Source: Neolentinus lepideus HHB14362 ss-1 (Eukaryota > Basidiomycota > Agaricomycetes > Gloeophyllales > Gloeophyllaceae). From it: DNA of 31,178 nt. The notes under the pieces are model-generated. The model saw only the letters and a list, made by a program, of their open reading frames with translations, was not told the origin of the DNA and made no database searches. Numbering within the stretch: position 1 is the first letter of the stretch; the number at the start of each line of letters is the position of its first letter. Of this stretch, positions 1-8,010 are shown one piece after another. Location: assembly GCA_001632425.1 (NCBI GenBank), contig KV425704.1, forward strand, positions 1 through 31,178, read 5' to 3'. The position numbers and the translations under genes are program-made.

Positions 1-753
1 GGATTACCCATTTGGGCGAGTGCATGATCCATATAAGGAAATGGCATGGGGCAGCGAAGGGTTCGCTGCCGTGTTTATAGTGTTAGTGTTGGGCTTGCTC
101 GTGTCCGTGGAAAGCAGAAATCATGGCGAACTTGGTGGTCACAATGAAACAGGCCAAGTGCGAGTTGGAACATCGTGAACGGCTTTGTTCAATGTGGCAC
201 GTGGAAGGCCGATGCAGGCACATGCGTTGACCGCTGAAGCGCTACCCAAAGATAGCCGTCTACATCGGACACAAGCTGAAATTAAAAGGTCAGACGTCTC
301 ACCGAGGCAGTACGACATAACTCCTACGACATGTACAAATGCCTCCGCATTATCTACTCTGAGGGACGAAGAACAGGCATTGCCACGAAACTAGGTGACT
401 GGTCGGTTCTTCTGCGACCACGTCCGTTGATCTGAGTCAGATTCCCGACGTTCATACAGATAACGCTAACCGTCTGTTACTTACATACTACCTTACTGAT
501 TAATGCCCGTGTTACCCGGCCATCACGGATACAATAGAGTGCTATGACGACTCTGTATTGTGGATACTAGCGCCCATTATTCGCAAGTTTCAGGAAGATC
601 AAGATTCGAGATAAGAACTGTTAACCTTTTGGTTTTAGCATTCTTATATAGTCCCGAGGCGAGGGCAGGAGATCACAAGCGGGCGTCACCACCGCCTGCA
701 TTGGGCTTGGTGAATTCCGCATCTCATTCTCGACACCGGTGCGCTTTCTAAAG
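1..753. other. left-edge stretch, no supportable gene
   Basis: No gene is recognised. One forward frame (codons from base 2) is open to 394 except for a single TGA at 176-178, and it includes a hydrophobic run near base 80-115 (FIVLVLGLLVSV). It could be the 3' end of a broken gene entering from the left, or chance. A perfect 9-bp hairpin lies at 50-70 (GGCAGCGAA, 3-base loop, TTCGCTGCC). The rest shows nothing clear. Confidence 0.3.
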
Positions 754-2332
754 ATGTCGGACTTGAACTGGAATCAGGTATGCCCGTCCTGCTCATACGA
801 TATGTAAGTAAACACATTCCAATCAATCATCTAGCAAAGTATGGTGCTGCTATTTGTGCGTATTCCGGTGTCCGATCGCACATTCCCGTCAGCTGATGAT
901 TTCCCTTGAGGTTTCAACATTTCTCTACGGCAAGCACCGTGTCACTGTGCAACCCCGAATACACCTAATCATTCCTGTACAGGGCTGTACACTCTGATCT
1001 TCGGAATGTGCATCTATGCCCTCATTTTTCGCCAGCATCCCTCGCCTCTCCGCCGCGGACTGCTACTAGTCACAGTGGCGCTCTACGCGTTGTCCACCAT
1101 CCAGGCGGTGTTGACGTTCTGACAAGGCTTTGTCAGTACGAATGTGGGATCGGACAGCACAGAGTCTGCTATTATATTCTCTGAACTTGTGCTGGTCGAC
1201 ATCGGTGATGAGATTGGAGAAGCAGTGCAAATCAGTGTCACGTAAGTGCGATCCTTGACTGAAATCTGAATCTCGGATAGTCAACCAGTTTTCTGGTAGG
1301 TTTATTGCAGATGCGCTACTGGTATCTCCTTTATTCGTATTCGCGAGTCAGACATTTACTTGTCATTTACAGATATGGCGATGCCACATGCTATGGGGCA
1401 GGCAGTTTATGATCATAGCAGTCCCTGTCATATGCCTCGTTACCGCGACAGGTGCGTAGATCACACCTCGCAACATGATCATCCTGACTCCACTTTCAAG
1501 TATGTGGCCTTGTAGCGCTCGTCTTTGAGAGCAAACAGCTCGTGCTTGCGATACACACCCCTTCCATTGTGACCAATCCTACCCCCGAATACCTGCGGCT
1601 CGGCAGAAGGCAGAAGGCGCCGATCATCGCACAGTACATGTTTTCCTGCATTACGAATGTATTGATGAGCGGCATGATCGGTACGTCCTCTACTCCGGAC
1701 TGGATTTGAGATGGTAGTGATAGTTGTTTTAGCGTTCCGGATATGGAAGATGACGCAGGACATAGGGAAGCCCAGGAGCAAGTATCTTCGGGTGGCGTGG
1801 CTTATGTACGATGCAGTCATCCAGCGTATGCTTGTCACTCACATGGCGACGCTATTACTAGATTGGAAACAGGTGTTCTGTACGCGATCTGCCTAGTGTT
1901 GTCCGCAATCTTGTACGGCTTGCAGTCCGACGTAACTTCGTCCGGGCCAACCATCCTCACATACGTAATATATATTCATAACCCATCTCATGTCCAGCAC
2001 ATCCTAACATACTGTTGTCTCACAGGAGATCGTGGGCAGCATTCTGCAGCAGCTCGTGGTGCGTTGCTCCATCCAATATCCAATGCGATACTCACTGCAC
2101 TCGCTAGGGAATTTTCCCGGCCGTCATCATCCTTCTCGTCGCGCTCGGCAAGACGTCGGACCGGACAATTGACGACGGCCGGCGCTCAAGCCAAGTGTCC
2201 ACGATGCAGTTCGCCAGCCCGCCTCCCCTCCGCGCGCAGACAACGAGTGGCACGGGCACGGAGACTATCGAGCTCCAGCCCGTGTGCGTCACATTCAAGT
2301 CTGAGTCCGAGTCCGAGGGCGGGGAGCCTTGA
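754..2332 (+). pseudogene. broken multi-pass (7-TM-like) membrane protein gene of an agaricomycete family
   Basis: Exons can be followed by frame and splice sites: 754-777, 893-929, 983-1241, 1300-1321, 1373-1451, 1501-1680, from 1733, then a segment ending in TYEIVGSILQQLV and a last exon with the TGA at 2330-2332. Hydrophobic segments follow one another (LYTLIFGMCIYALIF, LLLVTVALYALSTIQAVL, FMIIAVPVICLVTA, GVLYAICLVLSAILYGL, GIFPAVIILLVAL). This is the pattern of an expanded, uncharacterised 7-TM family of mushroom fungi (family assignment is from memory of the pattern). Two defects make it a probable pseudogene. An in-frame TGA lies at 1120-1122 between VLTF and QGFVS, with the same frame continuing as coding on both sides. 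The phase also does not match across the junction between the exon from 1733 and the one reading LETGVLYAICL near 1860. The intron after 929 needs either a GC donor (GCAAGC) or a GT 10 bases later. Confidence 0.6.
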
Positions 2333-2534
2333 GAGGGGTATCGTGCCGCGTATTTTCGCAAAATGTACAGCTGTCTGCCTGCCTGACCGCTTTATCTCCA
2401 CCGAGCTCCAGCTCATGTACGTCACATTCAAGTCCAAGTCCAAGTCTGAGGGAGAGCCTTGAGAAAGGGGAGTATCGCATTTTCGCACAATGTACAGCTG
2501 TCCGCCTGCCTGACCTCTTTATCACCGCCGTAGC
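2269..2534 (+). repeat. tandem duplication of the membrane-protein gene's 3' end
   Basis: Two head-to-tail units of about 133 bp (2269-2401 and 2402-2534). Each starts CGAGCTCCAGC and contains the last codons (V-x-VTFKS then S/K-rich, ending EP), the TGA stop and about 70 bp of following sequence with TGTACAGCTGTC. The second copy still reads LQLMYVTFKSKSKSEGEP followed by a stop. Many differences between the units are substitutions within the acidic/basic S-E-S-E versus S-K-S-K tail, so the duplication is old. Confidence 0.85.
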
Positions 2535-3003
2535 ATTAAGAGTTGTAAGTACCGTGAATTACAGATAGCCCTATTATACTGTCTAGGAGGAGTATCGAAG
2601 TCGGGTTCCAATATGCTACATTGGAAATTATAAGACGCTAGAAAGACGCTAAATCCCCAACCCAAACTCGCCCAGTGTCGATTCAAGATGCGCACTGCGA
2701 ACACCGCGCGCAAACCCCGGATGGAGGAAGGGTTTCCGTGGACGGACCTCCAAGTCGTCGATTTGGAGCAGCGTGGGCGGTCACGATGAAAGCGCGGAGC
2801 GAAGGAGATCTGCTGTTATTTGCAGAGCGGCACACCACGGGACGGATAGCGCGAATACGAGCACACCCGGAACATAAACGCTACACCCAGATATGCCGAC
2901 GCAACGTCCGCCTCAAGTCGTTCTGGCCCATCGTGATCATCGCCAGAACCACGAACAGACAGCACACCATCGTGGCGGGTGGGTGCAGACGCTGGCACGT
3001 TAT
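2535..3003. other. gene-free stretch, possible antisense membrane-segment relic
   Basis: No supportable gene. On the minus strand, around 2920-2975, one frame reads MVCCLFVVLAMITMG, which looks like a membrane segment. It could be a relic of another multi-pass protein, but it is short and isolated. Confidence 0.25.
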
Positions 3004-3420
3004 ATGATATATCTGAACGAACAGCGGTTGAAGCTCACGGGTACGCGATAACGCGAGAGGGTTGCTGCGTCATCGAACCGCCTCTCCTGTTGCAGCTACT
3101 TCACGCAGCGTCACGGCCCTCGTAGTCAAGCAGTCAGGGTCCAGGCAGACAGGATCTGACCTTAGATGTAGTGTTCATGGCGCGTGGGTAGGATGTTAAC
3201 GTCGCTAGAGTTAATGATATATCCGAGCGGACAGCAGTGCAAGCTCACGGACATGATACTCTTTAGCGGACGGGCAACGTCGGGGAGAGGATTGCTGCCT
3301 CATCGAATGAGTATACACGACCACTCTACGCAGCGACGCGTTCCTCGTAGTGAAGCAGTAAGGGCGATTGAGGAGACTGCTCAGTGTCCAGGGTGTAGAG
3401 TTCATGGCGCGCGGCGAGGA
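3004..3420. repeat. diverged tandem duplication, about 200-bp units
   Basis: Two head-to-tail copies, 3004-3192 and 3213-3420. Both begin ATGATATATC, share AAGCTCACGG, GAGAGGRTTGCTGC and TCATCGAA, then the CTCGTAGTSAAGCAGT block, and end TTCATGGCGCG. Several indels separate them. No protein is conserved between the copies in any frame, so their origin is unknown. Confidence 0.7.
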
Positions 3421-3928
3421 CAAAGATTGGGTCGCTGGAGTTGGACTGTTGGAGGCAGCGCTCAACAGACGATCAGAGCGGAGACGAGGACTCAAGCGAG
3501 ATACCAGTGAAGCAGGTGTACCCACGCACCGACCGCCACGAACACGCATCTCACTCCACTCCTCCTTGATGCGATGCAATGGCGATTGAGCTGCATCTGC
3601 CAAGCTTCTAGTAATAACAAAGCACCTTAAGGTGTTCCGAGTTTGAGAGCTTGATACGGCGTCTCCAGGTAGTTCGGATGGAGGATCCGGAGTTGATATA
3701 CCAATGCTCGCTGATGAGGACAAAAGGTGGGCTTTGGCACGCACAGCCGGACTGAGTATCGTGAGTTCGAGCAAACACAACCGCGAAGCCCATGGGTCCG
3801 ACTCTTCTTCAGTTCCTCGTTTCGATTATTTGATTGTGACCTCTCCCTGCCCCTTCTCTTCTTTAATTACTCTGTCCTTCTTCCACCTCTCACATTTGAG
3901 TCCGTCATATCCGAGAGTATCTATATCC
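3421..3928. other. gene-free stretch
   Basis: No gene is recognised. A pyrimidine-rich run (about 3838-3890) precedes the hAT-like element. The long minus-strand frame covering much of this area (3211-3780) has no family features and overlaps a repeat. Confidence 0.4.
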
Positions 3929-3936
3929 ACGTATAC

Positions 3937-5049
3937 TGGGGATGGGCAAGTCCCGATGCGACCGTGAATGTTTATATAAGCAGATTGTGGCGCGAAAGTG
4001 TCCAGCGCCACAACTACTGTTTCAAAGAAGTCGATTGACCTGTATACTCTGGGATGTCATATACAATGAGTAGGTAAAAGTCTACATAGTGTAATCAGTG
4101 ATTAAATGACTCTAGGTATGTGAATATACAGACTGAGGGCTATGTACTAGAGGAAATTCATGGGAAGTCCACTTATTCTAACTCGGATTCATATTCTAAG
4201 TCATCCTCCGGATCCTCAGTCAGAGTGTTTGTGGGTGCGTCAATCTCATTCCCATTTTCCTCAGCTCGAAGTAGACGGTGATGACTGATCCAGTGGGTAA
4301 TTCTCATTGTTCCCGTGAGCTACATGCTGAGCAGTCTGCAGTGACTCCTTTTGGGCGGGGGATTGCTTCTAGTGCCAGAGCCTTTGGTGATTTCTTTGGT
4401 TTCCCATATGTGAAGCTGATTCATTCCCGTGGTAAAGACAGATTGCAAGAGTCGACAAATATGGTCCTGGACAGGTATTAATGGGAGATATGCCTGACAA
4501 AGTGAGTCAAATTTTGCAAAACATAATCCCAATAGATGTTACTCACATATTATAAGAACCGACAATTGCCATACAGCGACATACGCAAGAAATTCAGGAG
4601 GTGCAGTCGAGGGACTGTATCCACCGACACGCGTGTCACAGCACTGTCACGCCGCGCGTCGCGTCTGTGGCGCAAAAAATCTTGTTGATCACCCTGCATG
4701 ACTTGCAGTGGTCTGCCAGCTGATATACTGACTTTTCCCTTGTACACAATGAATCAAACTTGTTTCTCTCACCGGTATCCTGTGTTTGGCCAAGGGAAGT
4801 TCCAAAAAGATGGAAATTGATGTGTCTATGTTCGGGAAGACTGTCCTAAAATACACTTCCTTTTATTTACAAGTTGATTTAAGTTGGCCAGACACTACTC
4901 CATAGTTACTCTTGTCCTCCAGACATAAAATGTAGACTGTAACTGTTATGTGGAAGTCAGAATACCAATGCGACAGGCCAGACTGCGTTTTGGCTGAAGG
5001 CAAACAGTGACAAACAATTCACGCATGTATCGGGACTTGCCCATCCCCA
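3937..5049. mobile_element. non-autonomous hAT-like DNA transposon, complete with inverted repeats and target duplication
   Basis: The ends are perfect 21-bp inverted repeats (3937-3957 and 5029-5049) starting TGGGGATGGGCAAGTC, with further similarity (GTGAAT) just inside. ACGTATAC precedes the left end (3929-3936) and ACGTATAC covers 5049-5056 at the right. This is an 8-bp target-site duplication if the last A is counted with it, or 7 bp (CGTATAC) if the A belongs to the repeat. hAT elements make 8-bp duplications, and GATGGGCAA-type ends are common among them; that is family knowledge. The interior (1.1 kb) has no full transposase. On the minus strand a frame reading THWISHHRLLRAEENG and ending in an acidic tail (EDPEDDLEYESELE, stop at 4173-4175) may be a coding relic. 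The element is probably mobilised in trans or dead. Confidence 0.8.
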
Positions 5050-5056
5050 CGTATAC

Positions 5057-5569
5057 GATCTATGATCGATCGATCGACACTGTAGCAGACATCCACCTCC
5101 ACAGCCACCTAGATACTGGCACACGACAAACACAAGTCCGCCTGGTCCTCGTCTATACCCATAAGCTTGAACGTTTGAACCCCAGATCACGTCAATATCT
5201 GTATGTAGCTCGCATTGTCTAAATAATAACGCAAACGTGCGCAGCGCTCGTCTTCTGATGCACGAACTCCCAGACCACATGCACAAGAATCCTCGGCACC
5301 GACCTCTGTTCCAGTCATTTGTCAATATCGAACCTCGACAACAACATTCGCACTGACCACCTAAATTTACATACCAATCCACGAAACGTGCGTATCACCG
5401 TCTTCTGATACATCGCTACTCTCTGCCACTCGATCTGTCGGGACCACCCCGACGCTGACAGCACCGCGTGGAATGCCGGCACCGAAGCATCTGCACGGTT
5501 CTTTGCACGTCCTCACATGCTCCAAGCCAACGTGCTCTCATTCACACTTCTCGTCCGCCATCGAGCCGC
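5057..5569. other. upstream region of the secreted-protein gene
   Basis: No gene is supported. A short ATCGATCGATCGA run follows the hAT-like element (about 5065-5079). Two related blocks, ACGTGCGCAGCGCTCGTCTT near 5236 and ACGTGCGTATCACCGTCTT near 5387, both followed by CTGATRCA, form a degenerate direct repeat about 151 bp apart. They could be promoter elements of the gene at 5623, but this is inference. Confidence 0.35.
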
Positions 5570-5577
5570 TATTTATA
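5570..5577 (+). promoter_or_regulatory. TATA-like box of the secreted-protein gene
   Basis: TATTTATA lies 46-53 bases before the ATG at 5623, in an otherwise GC-rich region and with a C-rich tract just before the ATG (CCCCTCCCCCAACATG). Spacing fits a fungal TATA box with a very short 5' leader. Confidence 0.5.
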
Positions 5578-5622
5578 CGAGCGCGCGAATGAATAACTAG
5601 CACCGACGCCCCCTCCCCCAAC

Positions 5623-5802
5623 ATGCACGCCGGCCTCAACCTCCTCGCCCTCGCCCTCGTCCCCTTCGCGTTCGCGACTCCGCTAGCGAAGCGCGCCGTC
5701 GCGTACTACGCACCCACAGCTGGCGGCGGCTCTGAGCTTGACAACGCGGGCTCCGGCGGTGGCGAGCCGCTCAACGTCAGTACTTTCCCCCCTTCCGTCT
5801 CC

Positions 5803-5835
<33 letters not shown>

Positions 5836-6715
5836 CTGACACACAGTGCAGGTGATCATTTCCGGGCTGAGCTCTCCTGAAGTCCTCACTGACGACGGCA
5901 TCGTCAACTTCGCACATGCTCTGGGCTAGTAAGCCTCCTCTGCCCCTTCCCTCCTCTCCGTCCTGATCCTTCCCAGTTCGCGAGAGTGCCTCGATATCCA
6001 CTCGGGGGCCCCGCAAACTGCCAACCTCGGCGACGGCAACGGGTGGGTCGACCAGCTGATTGAGATACGCGAGGACTACGGCAGCTCTTCAATCGGTACG
6101 TGCCTTGAGAGCCTCGTCGGCGGGAACCATTTCCGGTGCGTGCTGCTTCTCTGTGTTTGTGTCTGGTTTTTCGGAGGCTGATGGGAGGATGGGATGGTAG
6201 CGTGTGGCGGCAGAACGGGACCTCTGCGGATAGTGGCGCGTTGTTCTTAGCGTGAGTCTCTGCACCGTCTCCCTATGACCCGTGACCGCCCACTGACCGT
6301 CGATCACGGAGCAGTGTCTCGAAGGAAGAGGTACGCACCACCCACATATAACTACCCCCACACCCCCGCTCACCGGCTCGGCAGGACCTATCTGAACACC
6401 ACACCATCGTCGCGAACGGGTACAACATCGGGCGGTACGCACTCCTCCCTCTCCTCTCTCTCCCACGCTAACGAGACACCCTCAGCAACCTCCTCGTCTC
6501 CGCCGCGCTCGGCACGACGAGCGCCGGCGACTACACGTATAGCACGACCGCAGAGAACGTCACTGGGCTGATTGCGGCGGGCAGCACTGGGGTTAACCAC
6601 GGTGAGCGGATCCGAGTTTGTTTTTCGAGGTTGGTGTTAGAGGCTGACGGCGGTCGGGTGAGCAGGGATCGCGCAGGATGGGATTGTTACGGTGTTGACG
6701 GTGACGATTGTGTAA
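5623..6715 (+). CDS. small secreted protein of an uncharacterised agaricomycete family
   Basis: Eight exons: 5623-5775, 5852-5928, 5977-6135, 6201-6251, 6315-6330, 6385-6434, 6486-6601, 6666-6715. They join in frame to 223 residues. The start is the first ATG after the TATA box. Residues 1-18 are a clear signal peptide (hydrophobic LNLLALALVPFAFA, cleavage near A-TP), and a KR pair follows at 23-24 (kexin-like site possible). The mature part is glycine-rich (about 35-50), then globular, with VIISGLSSPEVLTDDGI, SRECLDIHSG, GTCLESLVGGNHFR and IAQDGIVTVLTVTIV. It has two cysteines in the mature part and N-x-T sites (NGT, NVT). I recognise the pattern as a multi-copy secreted family of mushroom fungi without known function; the role is therefore unknown. 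Extracellular action is inferred from the signal peptide. One exon is only 16 bp. All introns are GT-AG. Confidence 0.85.
5804..5834 (+). repeat. 31-base uninterrupted C homopolymer inside intron 1
   Basis: A pure poly-C run sits in the first intron (5776-5851) of the secreted-protein gene and fills the pyrimidine tract before the CAG acceptor at 5849-5851. The exact length may be affected by sequencing. Confidence 0.9.
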
Positions 6716-6783
6716 GCGTACGCAGAAGGACTTGGGTGAGGGATCCTGGTTTTCTGGGGAGAGATCCCGGTTTTCGGCGAGGG

Positions 6784-7283
6784 AGTCCGTTGTTCTTTAG
6801 TTTTGGTCTCTTTGGTATTCATGAATGTGATCATGATCATAATGTACAACAACAAAGATTGGGCACAACAAAGATTTGGCATTCAGACACTCACGAGTAA
6901 TCTCCACGAGTCAGGCGCTGCGTCGACTAAGGTTCCATCTTCAGGGTGGATGTTGACTGGAGTGAACAAGCTGCTGATCAGGATAGACTCGACCGTTGAG
7001 GACAGATAGACAGGGTCGCAGAGCTCTGATTTTATGTCTCGGAAGTCCGTTGTTCCGGCGGATTCTTTGGTATTCACGAATGTAGTGACGATCATGATGT
7101 ATTAACAACAAAGAGTTGGCACTCAGGTACTCACGATGTAACCCCTCCGCGAGTCTGGCGCTGCGTTGACTAAGGTGTTGGTATGTAGCGGCCCATCTTC
7201 GGGATAGATAGCGACCGGAGTGGACAAGTTGCTAGTCGTGGCCCGGGATAGAATCGACCGTAGAAGACAGACAGATGGTGACC
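6784..7283. repeat. diverged tandem duplication, about 260-bp units, with antisense coding relic
   Basis: Copy A starts at 6784 and copy B at 7044, both with AGTCCGTTGTTC, and share GGTATTCAYGAATG, GATCATGAT, CAACAAAGA, GGCGCTGCGTYGACTAAGG and GGACAGAT/AGACAGAC ends. On the minus strand both copies keep one frame: copy A reads TPVNIHPEDG then TLVDAAPDSWR, copy B reads TPVAIYPEDG then PLHTN, TLVNAAPDSRR. The length difference between the two is an in-frame 15 bases. Both are followed by GTGAGT, as at an intron donor. This suggests a duplicated exon of an unknown minus-strand gene, now without context. Confidence 0.75.
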
Positions 7284-7347
7284 GAGCAGACGAGAATGTC
7301 AAACAGTTGGCTTCCGTGGACGGGGCACCGTGTTGACTCGGCTGAAG

Positions 7348-7379
7348 CAGACGGGCAGACGGGCAGACGGACAGACGGA
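7348..7379. repeat. (CAGACGGG)4 microsatellite
   Basis: Four 8-bp units CAGACGGG/A in a row. No gene is attached. Confidence 0.85.
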
Positions 7380-7568
7380 CGAACAATCGATTGCTAGCTT
7401 GCCTCGAGTCGAGTCTTCTGGTCTGCGAATGCAGAGCGTCGAGCGTACTGCTGGACAAGGAGGAACGGCACAATGTCGAGCCAAGCAAAGAGCGTGCGAA
7501 TAAGACCACCTACTGAGCACGCGTCTGCCATGTGGCACATACTCCTCCGGCTTCCGGCTTGCCACATC

Positions 7569-7779
7569 CATCAGGAAAATGTCAGGCCGAAGGGACTTGG
7601 CTTAAATTTCCTTAGGGGACTTAAAGGCGTCTTAGGCGGGCTTTCGGCGATCTTTCGCCACCTTTCGGTGCTTTAGGAGCCGGGACTTGGCTTAATTTTC
7701 CTTAAATAAGTCGTCCTAAGACCGAAAAAGACCGGGAAAGACCGCTAAGCCCAGATGACATTTTCCTGATGTCCCCGGT
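7569..7779. mobile_element. MITE, about 0.2 kb, 16-bp inverted repeats
   Basis: CATCAGGAAAATGTCA at 7569-7584 is matched by its exact reverse complement at 7756-7771. An 8-bp direct repeat GCCACATC lies directly before the left repeat (7561-7568) and again at 7780-7787, eight bases beyond the right repeat. The right end (CCCCGGT) may therefore be the complete one and the left end slightly truncated. Inside are two direct copies of GGGACTTGGCTTAA (7592 and 7682) and several CTTTCGG/CCGAAAG motifs able to fold. There is no coding capacity. An 8-bp target duplication points to a hAT-type source; the superfamily is inferred. Confidence 0.75.
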
Positions 7780-7811
7780 GCCACATCTTCAGCCACTGCG
7801 GAGTTTGCTAA

Positions 7812-7840
7812 TCACGTGCCTTATTTATCTGGTCACGTGC
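7812..7840. promoter_or_regulatory. paired TCACGTGC E-box-like sites
   Basis: TCACGTGC occurs twice, at 7812-7819 and 7833-7840, exactly 21 bp (two helical turns) apart. The CACGTG core is the usual target of bHLH factors. No gene start is recognised downstream, so a function is not shown. Confidence 0.4.
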
Positions 7841-7872
7841 TAACTGCCGGCTTTCCCTGACCCTCCTCCGCG

Positions 7873-8010
7873 TACTCGCGCTACGGTCGATTTCCCGACT
7901 ATTTAATCAATCTCTTCTACCCGAGAGGCGCGAGTAGATAAATGATCGTAGGTGCACTCTTACTCGCGCTACGCGTACAGTTGATTTCCCAACTGTTTCA
8001 TTTCATTCCG
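7873..8010. repeat. direct repeat TACTCGCGCTACG with GATTTCCC
   Basis: TACTCGCGCTACGGTCGATTT at 7873 onward and TACTCGCGCTACG (then GTACAGTTGATTTCCC) at 7961 onward form an imperfect direct repeat offset by 88 bp. GCGCGAGTA at 7929 is an inverted partial copy. It may be promoter sequence; no gene is attached. Confidence 0.55.

Noticed and set aside
1743..2462. 239-codon plus-strand frame
   Set aside because: It mixes a piece of the true membrane-protein exon (LETGVLYAICL) with introns read through and an out-of-frame last exon.
3211..3780. 189-codon minus-strand frame
   Set aside because: It covers one unit of a tandem repeat, has no family motif, and the other repeat unit does not keep the frame.
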